Counted from the first letter of the stretch, positions 1 through 11,744 are shown. The stretch is DNA of 64,000 nucleotides from Cristatella mucedo (GCA_009760855.2 WPIO01000066.1:1570501-1634500), one strand, 5' to 3'. Numbers and translations are program-made. Notes: a model not told the origin generated them from the letters alone.

Positions 1-48
1 GGGGCGAGAGCACCTTAACCACTGGACCTAATCAGCTAGGCTGCATAA
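1..48 (-). repeat. S-B SINE, head fragment at window edge
   Basis: Read on the minus strand, this begins with the tRNA-like head (AGCTGATTAGGTCCAGTGG, then TTAAGGTGCTC) that also opens the S-B copies at 51011 and 58393. The rest of the element lies left of the window. The short length limits confidence. Confidence 0.6.
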
Positions 49-718
49 GTGAGAGAATTAAGGCTACCGATTGAACCTGAGTGCATATTAAGAAGCTATC
101 TCTGTAGGCTGTAGAAATTCTCACATAGTTAAGAAATCCAAGTCCAAAATGTATTAGAAAGATTGAGTTATAGCTCGACAGCAATGCAGATGCACTGGCG
201 ACTGTAGCTTTCTGAATCTTGCCAAGGTTCAAAAGGAGACATACAGACCATCTTAAAAGTGTATCCTGTAATTTGGACTTAAGCAATACAAGAGTCCTTA
301 AAAGCTTGTCAATAGCTGCACTGATTTTAACTAGTTGCTCTTGATGCCTCTCTGCGTCTTTCAGAATACTGGTAAAATAACGGAAATTCTACGTTTTTTG
401 CAGGCAAGTGCCGCTTAATGACTTTCATGACATCTACTGTTGGTATTTTAATCTCTTGCTGGGCCATTTAAAATAGGTGCATACATACGTGGTTCTCTTA
501 ATGTTAACCAATTTAAATGACATTACTAAAACTTTTAACCGTCCTTACAAATTAAAAGCTCTACACAATTTAATAGGGACTTCCTGTTATCTTGTTTTTA
601 TTGCAAGAAAAACTGACTTGGTAGAAGTGATCATCCTATTATTTAAAAGTAAATCTCTCAGCTAGATTAACCTGAAGCTCATTACCTATGTAACGAAATA
701 TAATCTATGTGTTTACAG
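49..718. other. Intron of gene A, no exon seen
   Basis: This AT-rich sequence lies upstream of the first visible exon of gene A and ends in a splice acceptor (TGTTTACAG, 710-718). Neither a signal-peptide exon nor a copy of the D1 exon of gene B is present, so both probably lie left of the window. Confidence 0.5.
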
Positions 719-1120
719 ATTATCCGTTTATTCTCACAGTACCAGTATGGGATGTCATATTCATGGTAGGAGTTCGGCAAACGCTGACATTGCAGGCTGA
801 TTTCATTTTACTACCAGCAGTGCTAAGTCTAGAAAGAAAAAGTGATGGCCTTCATTCTGCAACAGCAAAAATCGTCAACTATGGGGAGCAGTGCGAATAC
901 TCAAATGTCTCCCAATCTCAAGCAATCCTTTTCGTGCCTCAAATTGAGTGTTCATATGTGGAGGAATACGCAACGTACGACCTGAATTTGACTATATTTG
1001 TGTCGTCAATAACAGCATCTGACAGTGGCGTTTATGAATATGTATTGCTACTTCCTAATTTAGAAAGTGGAACGTATGACACTATTGCTAAGTCGACGGT
1101 TCAGTTGACTGTGATCACCC
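719..1120 (+). CDS. Gene A, exon for non-canonical Ig-like domain D2
   Basis: First visible exon of a multi-Ig membrane receptor. It is 402 nt long, acceptor TTTACAG|AT, donor ACCC|GTAAGT, phase 1 at both ends, so it encodes one whole domain (visible residues 1-134). The domain ends with a DSGVYEY motif (the D-x-G-x-Y of Ig F strands) and a VQLTV final strand, but the usual cysteines of the B and F strands are missing. Instead two cysteines 18 residues apart (GEQCEY and IECSY) precede the DSGVY motif, and the paralogous exon at 46434 has the same pair with the same spacing. This could be a V-like adhesion or recognition domain; the fold is inferred from the motif and from the neighbouring Ig exons. 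The 5' part of the gene lies outside the window. Confidence 0.85.
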
Positions 1121-2731
1121 GTAAGTATCTTCCTGATTGAGCCAGTAATTAGATTTATTTTTGGCGATACTTTAAAAAGATACATAGGTAATGCTGAATG
1201 AGAAGAAGCCTTTTTCGTTAAGCATTTTCACTTATAACAGGGCTGTAAGACTAAACATTGCAATTGGAAATGCTGTTTGCAGCTTTGGATGCAATGGAAC
1301 GAATTATCGTTCCAGGTGCCTCCCATCCCGTCTAATCACCACTGTCACAGCTCCACGGTGGTTCAGGTATGATCTCAGCGAGAGACTTTGGAGCAAAAGT
1401 TGGAATTAAAGAACATCCCTAATTGAAAAAACTTAAGCACCATGCACAACCGGGCACTGGTGGTTCCGGTTCTTTTCACCGCTTATTTTCTCCCTGTTAA
1501 CGATGCTGGGCACACTACTCTAGGTTTTCACTTTCCCTTTCAAGCAGAAGGCACTCACATCTGGCTTCACTTTTAACCTTCCTAGCCCTCCGGCACGTCC
1601 AATTACCACGAGCTTCTCGCTGCAGGTGTAGGTGGCATCAGCACACGGATGATAGCAAGCTCTCCTAGAATTCAAGAGGCTAAAAACAAAACTAACTAGT
1701 TATGGGAAAACCAAGTTCGATTTATAAATTGGAGAAGGCAACGCTCAAAATTGGTCGTATAAGCTTACCCATTGTTTCAGCAGCTGGAAAACTAGGCGTC
1801 CTTTTCCAAAGTGATCTTTCTTTCACTAGATGACCCCACTAGGTCCTCAGTCAACTCGCCTGCTATCCGATTCATGAAATTTCTAAACGAAGCTCGCTTA
1901 CACAGATTCTCTACATCCGGATCACTCCAGATTGATTCGTTACGTCTCGTCCAGATTTATGTCTATTTATGTAGCTCATTCCTGTTAGTCCGCCGGCCTG
2001 TGCAATCAGGCTCTTACTGTTGGGACAAAGCTCGGCAGCAATGTTTGTCTGTCATGCTGAGCATTTCCATATTAAAATGGAAATCTAGGCCGGCATTTTC
2101 AGCATACTGCGATATCGCTTAAATATGCCAGAACTACCTTTAAGCCTGAAATTACTTAACGCAGCTTTGTCAGGAGAACCTTACCGGAAAACAGTAGACT
2201 GATGATCTAGTACTTTCTGCTTCATTTCTTTAAGGCTAATTCCAACTCTTAAGCACTTTGGTTGTCATGTATTTCCTTGTCAGATAACCAGAAATAAGGT
2301 TCTTATTGGGCTTGTTAGCTTGTAAGTTCATCAACTGTTCTCCCCTTAAGAATTTTTGGTTTTAAGTTGAACTGTTGATCACAGCTTATCTGCTCTCAAC
2401 ACATCAGCATATGTACTCCGACGATGTCGGAATGATTGCTCAAAGCTATTACTTAAAGCCTTCAATTGCAAATTAATGCAAGTACCAACAGCTTCCCAAA
2501 GTGATCACAGCTAATATTATCTGGTATATATATTGTTGTAAAATTATGTCTAGTGCACTCGTGATAGTTGCTGCAATTACTTTAAGCAAATTGAATTGGG
2601 GCTGATTTAGCTCTTCTTAGATGCTCACTAAGATATATCGTCTTATCGATCTGACAAAAATCTGTGCGATCAATATTTTCAGGTTATAGTCACATAATTA
2701 AAAGCTATTGTAGTGTCGTTTCTTCTTATAG
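1121..2731 (+). other. Intron of gene A (D2-D3)
   Basis: The intron is bounded by C|GTAAGT and TTCTTATAG|AT. It holds a decayed L-B LINE fragment around 1680-2140. I see no other feature in the remainder. Confidence 0.75.
1680..2140 (+). mobile_element. L-B LINE fragment, decayed
   Basis: Plus-strand segments match the L-B region after the reverse transcriptase: ACTAACTAGTTATGGG, AGGCAACGCTCAAAATTGG, TTTCCAAAGTGATC, then GGCCTGTGCAATCAGGC. The order is the same as in better copies at 14805 and 36941. Indels break the reading frame. It lies inside the D2-D3 intron of gene A. Confidence 0.6.
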
Positions 2732-3112
2732 ATCGCTGCCGGGCCTTGAATGTAAGCGCCGATGATGGTACATATCTGACAACTGTCGGAGAAAGCTTAT
2801 TCGTGACATGTGTAGGACTTTGCTTCGTCCGGAACCCACAAGTCGTTATTGGTATAGGAGCTGCAAGTGCCGCAGCAGCAGATTCGCTTAACGTGGGATG
2901 TAATTTAGGAAATTTGACTACAAACGTTCAAACTCACGAAAAAAATCTTGCTTCCAACTGCAGCAGTCTTAACTTTAACCAATCTGAAAGAAGTACTATT
3001 AAAGCCACATTCCGATTTGAGAATGTAACCACAAAGTTGGAGGGCGACTACAAGTGTTATGTGAGATCCTATGAACAACTCTCCGAATACAGTTTTATAA
3101 TACTGGTGCAAC
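2732..3112 (+). CDS. Gene A, exon for cysteine-rich Ig-like domain D3
   Basis: The exon is 381 nt, acceptor CTTATAG|AT, donor CAAC|GTGAGC, phase 1 on both sides (visible residues 135-261). It has a B-strand-like LFVTCVGLC and an F-strand-like LEGDYKCYVRSYE, so the canonical Ig cysteine pair is present. The tryptophan expected in strand C is replaced by a VVIGIG stretch. Six cysteines in all (RC, VTC, GLC, VGC, SNC, YKC) match six in the gene B counterpart, which suggests two extra disulfides. Several N-x-S/T sites (NLT, NCS, NQS, NVT) suggest glycosylation and an extracellular location. A short intron of 87 nt follows. Confidence 0.88.
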
Positions 3113-3199
3113 GTGAGCATTTATTCCTTATTTGACGAAACACTTTCAGCTTTGACTATACAGTTGGCACTGCTAGAAGTTCGACATTGCCTTTTTTAG

Positions 3200-3517
3200 G
3201 ACCACCAGTACTGACATTACTTCACGACGTAGAATCGGATTTTGAAAACCACAACGAAGCATTTAACTTTACCTGCTTGGCAAGCGAAGGTCGTCCACCA
3301 GCAAATTTAATCTGGATTATAGATACTACTCGCATGCTTATAAATGTTACACACTCAGAGAGCCCGTTCCGAAATTTTCTGTCAACTGAGAGCACAACGA
3401 GTACCCTTCTTCTTGCTAAGAATCGTCACTTCGACCGAAAACAGGTGTCATGCCAAACAGCAGAGTATATGAATTTAAATAGGGCTATTTCTAAGCAGAT
3501 TGAAGTTCAAGTCTTCT
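3200..3517 (+). CDS. Gene A, exon for C2-type Ig domain D4
   Basis: The exon is 318 nt, acceptor TTTTTTAG|GA, donor TTCT|GTAAGT, phase 1-1 (visible residues 262-367). This is the most canonical Ig domain of the protein: FTCLASEGRPPANLIWIID carries the B-strand cysteine and the C-strand tryptophan in the C-x-A-x-x-G-x-P-P-A-x-L-x-W arrangement typical of C2-set adhesion domains (nectin, kirre and nephrin type). KQVSCQTAE supplies the F-strand cysteine. The gene B exon at 48923 aligns end to end. Probably an extracellular adhesion domain. Confidence 0.93.
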
Positions 3518-4179
3518 GTAAGTAGGAAACCTTAAGTTCATGCTCGCGTGTTGCTGTAGAAGCCGAATTTGAGGTTTCACTGTCGCAGACTGCTAAATCG
3601 GAAAAGTCTTAACTGGCAGATAATTTAGATGTATATATGTGGTCTGTATATATCGTATGAAACGCTTAAGAATAAAAATTGCCTATGGCACAACCAATAC
3701 TGAGTCGTGTAGCGTCAAAACAGCGTCAACTACTGCTTTGTCTTTGCTGACACTTAAATCGTGCATGTGGAGTAGTCGTATTTAAACAAACGCAAGAAGC
3801 AGCACTGGCTTAGATTTTTTCAGCATGCGTGAACATTACCAGAGATTACAAGAGGCTCCACTGTAATTTAAATCGGTTACAGAGTTTATGTAAGTATACA
3901 TTTATATATGTATGCATTTGTCAGTTACCTATCCGTTCAGAGACGCTCTATACATGCATAAGCTTACCAATAAATCTTGGATGCAATGATCGATGGTACC
4001 ATTAATTGTAGTCCTCGTATGCCTATTGATATATTGATAGATGGTCGGTTATGATTTTGTGTATGTTTAATCAGCCTTGCCAGGCACAATCTAGAGTTTT
4101 ACTTCCATGCAAATGACACTAAGTGGTTCCGTTGCTTTTATCACGCTCAGCCCTCTCCGATGTCGTCTCCTTTCAAATC

Positions 4180-4925
4180 GCTTGCTGGATGTATTGACGA
4201 CATCCCCACGTAGATGACAGCCGATTACTTAAATGGAATGATGATGAAAACAACTTACTAGCTATCTCCGACCTCGTGTGATTCGACATTTGAAAGTATA
4301 AAGCTCACTATTGGCTATGTCATCATATTTTCTGTTGAATATCTGCGAAATCTAAGCGGCCTGTTCCGAAGTGACTGTTGACGAAGCGACAACCTAAGTC
4401 AAGTCTGCCTACTTTCAGCTAGATTGTATTGCTAAAGTTCAGGCTTGTTTAAAATGATACCATATGTAAATTGGTCCATCGATTTTTGACTTCCCGTCTC
4501 TACTTCTACAACTCACTGCTTGCTGTTAAATCGGCTTTTGCAGGGAGGAATTTGCATCTTGTGAAAAACTGCAGGTAGCCTTGTCTGTTTTTAGTTTGGC
4601 AGCTGCCGCATCTCACATGTTTTTCCAACCTGCAATACATACCAGTCACACAAGGCATCTATTTCAAAGTTTGTTCACTTACTTTTAGGTCCCTTTATAT
4701 TTTTGCTCCCGCCTACCTATCAGATCAACTCCCCCCATTGTACAATTACATTTTGGAAAGTAATCGCTTACATATATCTCGTGAAAACCTCAAATCCTTT
4801 GAAGACGGTGCCTTTAGTTTGTATGTTCCCAAAGCTTGGAACTCGCTTCAGACTTGTGTTAACGTGACCATATTTAAAAAGAAAGTAAAGAATGAAAGAT
4901 GTATGTATTGTACAGAGCCTTAATC
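4180..4925 (+). mobile_element. L-B LINE 3' fragment
   Basis: A degenerate copy of the C-terminal part of L-B ORF2. It carries a CATGTATTGACGACATCC-like block, the CATCGATTTTTGACTTCCCG segment (consensus [16 protein letters not shown]), and a short open stretch near 4738-4920 ending in FEDGAFSLYVPKAWNSLQTC, the conserved end of ORF2 in this family. Frameshifts and stops show it is dead. The palindromic 3' end is missing. Confidence 0.75.
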
Positions 4926-6299
4926 AGATCATTGAAATATGAGATAACGCAACTTATTTGTGGGTGACATACTATTGCCAATATGGAATCCAAATAAGAT
5001 ATTCGGAAGCAGCTTGGCAATGGCTGCTTACTTTACAACTGCGGGCGAAACGTGCGAAAATGACGAGTCCTCCATCAGAATTGATCAGTTTAGGGTTATG
5101 AATGTATAAGAAACTTTTCAGGGTGAAGTCAGTGCTGTTATCAAGCAGTGAAATTATCCGTGGCACAAAAGGTCATATATAATAGGCAGCCTTCTAACGG
5201 TCAGCTGGTCTAAAACCGAAGAAGGCTTACTGGCTAAGGCTAAAACCTGTACCTTCGTTTCAAGAGTGCGAAGGTCAAAGGAAAAACAGAGATGGTTGAA
5301 TATGGTCTAAAGAATGGTTTTGGTTAACGTACCCTGATAGCAGGCATCGTTTACCAACTGGATGGCAAATGATGTTGCTTCGCGAGTTCGTAAGCTAGAG
5401 GTGTTTTGAATAACCCCTGTGTGCCATGTACCCTTTTGAAGGAATTTTTAATAAAAAATCTTGCCATAATATTTCTCTGCTTCTGTGACTGAATTCAGGG
5501 AGCCTGACTTTTTATAAACTCAAATAAGGGTTTTTGAATGAGGATTGACTCTAGAATAATAAGTAAATGCTGGTTTTAAATGTTCCTACTAATATTTTCA
5601 TCTATGACATTCCGAAGTGGTCAGACCTAGGCTTTTAAATTTTTGTAAATGATCTATCAAACATCACAGAGCTACATTCCTCTTGTAATCGTCACTAACT
5701 CGAATTCCTACCCACTGGCTTCACATAGCGGATGGTCGACGTTGGGAGCAATTCATTGATAGTGTAAACGATGCCTCAAGTATTTGCTCTACATCGTGCC
5801 TTCTTTTTGCATTTGAGGGTCAGGATTTCCATGTACGTGGTAGGCTCTCTTAGCACTATCAACGGTACCAGCTGAGGCCACTTTCTCCCCTCTGTGTAAG
5901 CCATATTGTGCTTAAGAATAACTATTAGAATATTGCTGAGTACTATTCGGCGTCAGTAACACTACTCTCTATTTAAAAGCTATAAATTCTCTCTTTTCTG
6001 GCGCCTCAATAGGTGACAGCTTGACAATACGAGTTGAGAGTAATTCAAGTGGGGTGGCAGTGTTATTTCTAGGTATGCATGAATTCCTCTTTCAAAAGTG
6101 CTGAGTTGGTTAACATGATAGCATGAAATAGCCTATTCTTCCGGTTCTGAATTTAAAGGTTCTACTACACCACTGTTCTGTCAAAATTACTGGAATTATT
6201 AAACACCTATATGAAATATACTACTTTAATTTGATTAATTAATCCTGTATAGCAAGCATTCAAAGTTCTCCAAAAAGTAAATAGCTCATTGCAAATAAT

Positions 6300-7290
6300 A
6301 GATTGTCGGGAGCTTTCTGTATGTATGTATGTATCTCGGTCAGTAACTCCACAAAGTCATAAAGACCATGTGGGTGTTACGCAGGAGAGTTTTGTATTGC
6401 CCACTCACGGCCTAAGCGGCTTTCGGTACGCATTCGGTAGCCAACAGACTTCGTCTCACGCAAGAAAGAGAAAGTGGGATGCATAGCAGAGTTAGGAGAG
6501 CAGTTGAGGTAGTGAGTAGCATAGAAGTAGCAGTTCAGGACCGCTGAAAAAGATGTGCCATAGTCGGCAGTTGGAGAGTAGTTGTCGTTGCGCAAGAATT
6601 GTGGAAGCGGGTTCCACAGTCTAGGATCTGCAGAGCTAAAGCTTCTGTCGCCAACTGTCTTTAAGCAGAGGAATGGGAGAACTAATTTATTGTCCACACA
6701 GGACCTGAGGGCGCGAACAGGCTGAAACAGATGCAGCAGTTCAGCTAGGTACGAAGGAGCCAAGCCGTGGCGGGCCTTGTGGGTCAGCGTAAGAACTTTG
6801 CTCTGTATCCTTTGCTCAACCGGCAACCATCCTAGCTCTTTCAGCAGAGGTGACACGTGCTCAAACCGCTGGGACTTGAAGACCAGCCTTGCAGCCATAT
6901 TCATAGTCCGCTGTAGTGACATAATAGCTTTCGTTGGTAGCCCAGCCAAAAGGGAATTACAATAATCAAGCCGAGACAGAACTAAAGAGCTAGTTAAATT
7001 TTTTACAAGCCACTGTGGGAGACAGCTTTTAATCTTGGATAGGGATCGGATGTGATGGCTAGCTGTAGAGGCAGCCTTATGAATGAATCTTTTGAAATTG
7101 AGGCAGCTGTCGAACACGACACCTAGATTACGAGCACGTGGTGAAGGTCGCACAATAGCATCACCTATTAGAACAGCAAAGCCTTTTAATCCAGCCACAC
7201 GCTTAGGGTGTCCTATGAGAAGCAGTTCGGTTTTATCGTCATTTAATTTCAGGAAGTTTTCCGACATCCAGGATGCAGCCGAACTCTTCA
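6300..7290 (-). mobile_element. L-A LINE 3' fragment (end of ORF2 and 3' UTR)
   Basis: On the minus strand an open frame (6377-7291) encodes the region after the reverse transcriptase of a CR1/L2-type element. Visible motifs are [50 protein letters not shown] and GDRSFSSADPRLWNPLPQF. The 3' UTR follows and ends near 6300 in GAGATACATACATACATACA, a variant of the family's short-repeat tail. It is 5' truncated, as is usual for non-LTR retrotransposons. It sits antisense inside the D4-D5 intron of gene A. Confidence 0.9.
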
Positions 7291-7400
7291 ATAAACAACT
7301 TCAACCGATGTTCAGCTAACTTTGAAACTTTTCTAACTGGATTCGTTATCGAGATCCTTAAATTTCAGTTATAATTTGTTTTTGCAATTTTCTGTTTTAG

Positions 7401-7667
7401 TCTTGCCAGAGGATGTCATTGATCATTACATAGAAACTACCAATATGGTTACAGTTACGTGCAACATGTTCAACAGCAATCCACCTATTACTGAAGACAA
7501 TTGCGAGCTTTTATTTGCCACCGAAGAGGCGTCTTCTCTTCGATCGGTGGCTGGCTCTAGTTATACTGTGGGACCAGGACAGGTTGCCAAATTTGAATGT
7601 CGCTGCTTGTACAGTCACTACGGTCGCACCAAGCTAGTAAAATGTGCGATTTTTGTAAATTGGAAAG
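7401..7667 (+). CDS. Gene A, exon for Ig-like domain D5
   Basis: The exon is 267 nt, acceptor TCTGTTTTAG|TC, donor GAAAG|GTAATC, phase 1-1 (visible residues 368-456). It encodes a short Ig-like or membrane-proximal domain: MVTVTCNMFNSNPP (B-strand cysteine), a second cysteine in EDNCELLF, and AKFECRCLY near the F strand, closing with IFVNWKG. The gene B exon at 53773 shares VTVSCNMF, CEFLF, GKFSCLC and VYVNWKG. Gene A has one extra cysteine (VKCAIF) that is absent in B. The fold is inferred; it could be a divergent Ig domain or a disulfide-rich stalk. Confidence 0.87.
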
Positions 7668-8338
7668 GTAATCAGTAACTCTTGTCATAATTAATTTGAT
7701 TCAGTATTTTCAAAACACGTGAGCATTGCAGCTTGCTACTTTTGGCCCACTTGCTAATTGCAGTACATTGGCGGGAATTTTCAGACAGAGGAACTAGCGA
7801 GCAACCATGTTAAGAAAGTGATCATGAATTTTACACAAAACAAGCCTACAGCTGGGCATTTACTAAAATTATGTGTTCGACATTCGTAGAAAGTGGAAAT
7901 TTTGTTCATGAAATGCTGCAGTTTTGTGTGGTTAAACAATTCCAAATTGATGTCATTCAAATGCAACGGGTCAGCATGCCTTAGTGCTGAAAGGACGTTG
8001 CAAAAGTGTTTAGCAATAGGTGCCTTTTACGGTCAGGCATTTGCATTCCTTCAAGTCAGTTAGTATCGCGCCTTCGATCGGGAGTAAGTCCGTGCTTTTG
8101 AACTTAAAGAATGACAGGCATGTGCTCCGAATGGTCTGAGGTGGCTTTGATGTGCTGCTAAGCTGCCTAACTCATCTAAGCTGCAGTAACAATAACGAGC
8201 CATTTAAGACTAGTTCTGACAATTCAGAGAGAGAATACGTTGAACCAAAAGTTAGTTAGTAGTGTTCCCGACGATGTTCTAGGTAATCAGAAACCAGTAC
8301 TGGTCCGCAAAAAGTTTAATGCAATTATAAATATATCG

Positions 8339-8617
8339 ATACATCTACTCTCCAACTGCCGACTATGGCACATCTTTTTCAGCGGTCCTGAACTGCTACT
8401 TCTATGCTACTCACTACCTCAACTGCTCTCCTAACTCTGCTATGCTTCCCACTTTCTCTTTGTTGCGTGAGACGAAGCCTGTTGGCTACCGAATGCTTAC
8501 CGAAAGCCGCTTAGGCTGTGAGTGCGCTATACAAAACTCTCCTGTGTAACACCCACATGGTCTTTATGACTTTGTGGAGTTACTGACGGAGATACATTAC
8601 ATTACATTACATTACTC
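8339..8617 (+). mobile_element. L-A LINE 3' end with ACATT tail
   Basis: Plus-strand copy of the last 280 nt or so of L-A. It covers the end of ORF2 (CCGACTATGGCACATC), the 3' UTR (CTCACTACCTCAACTGCTC, ACGAAGCCTGTTGGCTACC) and TTTGTGGAGTTACTGACGG, then a clean tail of four ATTAC units (about 8594-8617). It defines the 3' terminus of the family. Confidence 0.88.
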
Positions 8618-8904
8618 AGGATTGTCAAGCAAGGCGGAGTTTACGGAGTTTAGCACTAACTTTAAGAGCTTTTTTGTACAGGCCAGTGGCTGAATAGCGT
8701 GATTTCACTGCATAATCCAGGTCGTGGGTTCCACTTTCGATATTGTTGATCCTAATTGATTACTACACTCCAAGACGATCTTCATTAATGCAATCTGATA
8801 GCCATTAATTTATTTTAACTGATGTTGGTCGCCGGAACTGTCTGTATTGAGCTATCAATGTTTAGAATGCAATTGTATTGAAGCACTCATAAAGTTTTTC
8901 TTAG

Positions 8905-9470
8905 TGAAGTATGCCCGAGTTTGACAATATAACCTGGAAATTACGCAGATTGATTGCTCAACTGTTGAGGTCGTCTATTGAGAGGTCACATTGAAATTAG
9001 AAACCTAAATGCCATGCCTGTGTCATAGGAAAGTTTGCTAGCGGAGGGGCATCTTTAATTTGAGATCTTAGCTGTCATCAAAGAGTAAAATTAGGAAAAT
9101 GCATGCGGCAAGTGAGTTGAGAGAATGTGAGGTGCTCGAAGGCTGGGAGGGATCATATTAAAGGTGCAACGGAGTGTCATCCACATAGAAGTGAAAATCT
9201 AGACTGTACTTGGCAATCACATCAGCAAGAAGGAGAGCATAAACCGTGAAAAGAACCGGACCTAGCATGTAGCCCTGAGGTACTCCATATTTCAGAGGTA
9301 CCTTGGATGATCTTTGTCCATTTACGTCAATACTCTGGAGTCTCCCACTGAGATAGGACCTGAACCATTGCAGAGCAGTGCCAGTGATGCTCAGGCGAGA
9401 TGAGAGGCGCTCTAGAAGAGCTTTGTGATCGATTGTATCAAAATCAAGACACTTTATACTGCACTCAGGT
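8905..9470 (-). mobile_element. L-B LINE fragment with reverse transcriptase motifs
   Basis: On the minus strand the palm of a reverse transcriptase can be read: a frame with DHKALLERL, then VPLKYGVPQG, GPVLFTVYALL and an intact YVDDT catalytic motif. The L-B segment downstream (CGACCTCAACAGTTGAGCAA region) follows toward 8905. Parts between are missing. It lies antisense in the last intron of gene A. Confidence 0.8.
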
Positions 9471-9794
9471 AATTATAATAAAAAAGTGAGTGTTGGGAGT
9501 GTCGTTGTTTGTGTGTAGCTTGAGCACTATAACTTCGCCATTTTGCCAAGTTCTACTTTTAAAGCAAGTCTTATAGAATGGAGATCCACAAGCCCCGCCA
9601 GCCACGGGCGTGGTACACCTAGTTATTCTTCCAAACTGAATTTTTACCAAAGTGAGATTGCTCTGTTCATTTCTAGAGCTTTAAACTTCATGCTTATATA
9701 GTCAAGCTGTGGTCAGGTCTTTCAGTTCAGCAAGATCTGAATAGGTTAAGTTGTGCCTAAATCCGCAAGGCACTATTGTATACGTTGCTAAATT

Positions 9795-9910
9795 CTTTAG
9801 TCCAGCGGCTAAAGTGCTAGCTTCGACCAAGGTCTATGTGAATGTATTCATAGACCGATGTTTTTGGCTCCAACCCCATGTTATACGTGCAGTGCCAGAG
9901 GTTAAGTACT
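9795..9910 (+). repeat. S-B SINE, degenerate copy
   Basis: AGTCCAGCGGCTAAAGTGCT followed by CGACCAAGGTCT matches the tRNA-like head of S-B. A duplicated, altered B-box region follows. The 3' tail is not clearly retained. Confidence 0.5.
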
Positions 9911-10703
9911 GTTAGGTGAGTATACAAATAAATTACTTATTTATATATTTTATATCATTCCAAAATGGATGTACAAGTATAGTCCGTCAGTTTTATTTCT
10001 GTGATAATTGCCAACTATATTGTAAAATACATGTTCATTTCATTGAGCCCACGACCAGCCACCAGGAACACAGCTCATTCTGCTCAAGCCTAGGCCTCAA
10101 GCTTGATAAGCTTACCCGTATAAATCTTTGTTTTTTGAACGCTACATAACCCTACCAAACAGCTGCAAATATGTGCTTGCTGTAATTAACCTTTATTAGC
10201 AGTTTTGAGAGTGCTTGAATGAGTGAGTTAATAGCTTCCCCAACAAAAGTTGCAGACCCCATAACTAGATGGCGCTTTATTGGAACGTTAAGTTGAACAA
10301 CTATGGTAAGTTAAATTTCATTACAGTTTATCAACGATATACTAATTTCGATATCTAACGATGACACATTATCTTAAAGTCTACACTAAAAACAAGTCTA
10401 CTGGTGGCGCGCTGACCAAGGCTTACATTCCTCCAAGCTGGTAAGTGTATTGTGAAGCTTGAAAGTTCTGGCAACGGTGGCAAGGCTGTGCCAAACCGTG
10501 GGATCTTCAACAGCAAGCGCCCCTTGTCAAAGCTGTATTATTTTATTAGATACATTTTTCACTTTGCATTTTTTACGAGACAACAAGAAAACCGCAATCT
10601 TCGTAATATCTATTTCATAATGCCTGCTGATTTTTTATTATCTTGAACGACCGAAATCATAATGAATGCCTTTTATGACAATGGTAATGGGTATGGATGT
10701 CGT

Positions 10704-10755
10704 GGTGTATTTAAAGTGCCTGAATAGAGATTAAGTTCTCTTAGGGCAATCCAAA
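10704..10755 (+). repeat. S-B SINE 3' tail fragment
   Basis: AGTGCCTGAATAGAGATTAA followed by GTTCTCTTAGGGC matches the end of the S-B copy at 51011-51157. The head is missing. Confidence 0.5.
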
Positions 10756-11099
10756 AATTAATTTAGAGTGCATCGATGCATAAATACATATATATATATA
10801 TTTATTTATTTAGTATAGGAAATTGAGTTCCAAGTTACAGAGGGCGTCTGCAGCCAGTGAGGCTTTAAACTTGTTTTTTTTTTAAATCAAAAGAGCATTC
10901 GGTAGCTTTGATAGTCGTATCTCATTACTACAAACAAATCGTCACCACATTGTGAGCAGCCATGTGAGCTACATTCTAAAAGTACGATGTTATGTTGGCA
11001 CTCTTTAGAGAAAATATTTGACGACTTTGCATACAGTTCAATTTGAATATCTTTTATTACAGCATTTGCCGTGTACATTTCACTGTGTGTACATTTCAG

Positions 11100-11416
11100 A
11101 AAACGAGATGGGCGAATTTCGAGACCTCTCATCATATTTGACAACCGCAATTATTGCTGTATTACTGCTTATACTCACCATTTTCTTCGTCCATCGCATT
11201 GTTCATTTAGAGACGAACAAGGAGCCAGCAGCTGGCAGTATGGCATTTGTTGCAACGTCAGCTACAGTCGCTCCAACGGAAAGCAGCACGTCTGCAGTTT
11301 CTTCAGGTGACATCGTCCGTTTTATTCCTCCGTTGGAGATCAGTAGGACTAATAGGGCTTCAGATATCACTGATACTAATAGTGCTTTTAATGACGTTGT
11401 CTGGAAATTAAATTAG
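11100..11416 (+). CDS. Gene A, last exon: membrane span and short cytoplasmic tail
   Basis: The exon starts after ACATTTCAG, in phase 1, and ends at a TAG stop (11414-11416). It gives visible residues 457-561. After a short acidic linker (ENEMGEFRDLSS) comes one hydrophobic span (about 469-487, YLTTAIIAVLLLILTIFFV) followed by HRIVH. The gene B exon has the parallel YVTTILCSVLLVTLGAVLIH then RMV. The tail is only about 74 residues, Ser/Thr rich at first (TSATVAPTESSTSAVSS), ending NAFNDVVWKLN-like. No tyrosine signalling motif (ITAM or ITIM) is seen. This makes gene A a type I single-pass membrane protein. An AATAAA lies 66 nt past the stop. Confidence 0.88.
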
Positions 11417-11481
11417 TCTCCTTCGAAATGCTTGCTTTGACTTGCCGAGACTTATAAGTAAAACATATGAAAACACGGCGT

Positions 11482-11487
11482 AATAAA
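11482..11487 (+). promoter_or_regulatory. Candidate polyadenylation signal of gene A
   Basis: AATAAA lies 66 nt downstream of the gene A stop codon. The motif is common in AT-rich DNA, so position is the main support. Confidence 0.5.
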
Positions 11488-11744
11488 TAGTGGCATATAC
11501 AGATCCATCAAGATCTTTACTAAATCTCAACAAAATAATTTCTAGATAGCCTGTAGAGATTTTCCAATACTTGACAGTTAATGCATAGCTCTGGCAAAGG
11601 GATCATGGCTGAAATTGAATTATTTTCTGGTACGAAGCACTTGCTAATAATAGCTGACAAACGAGAGGCTTAAACGATACAAGTACCAAAACGTTTACCT
11701 ACCTACAAGTTAAAGATAATAACTAAATAAACCCTAGCTGATTA

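Larger units (their letters stand above)
3518..7400 (+). other. Intron of gene A (D4-D5)
   Basis: This 3.9 kb intron is bounded by T|GTAAGT and TCTGTTTTAG|TC. It contains an L-B fragment (about 4180-4925, plus) and an L-A fragment (about 6300-7290, minus). Nothing was recognised in 3518-4180 or 4926-6300. Confidence 0.75.
7668..11099 (+). other. Intron of gene A (D5-membrane exon)
   Basis: The intron is bounded by G|GTAATC and TACATTTCAG|AA. It carries L-A (8339-8617, plus), L-B (8905-9470, minus) and S-B pieces (9795-9910 and 10704-10755). Nothing was recognised in 7668-8338. A short coding-like stretch near 10362-10540 is discussed under the findings. Confidence 0.7.
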
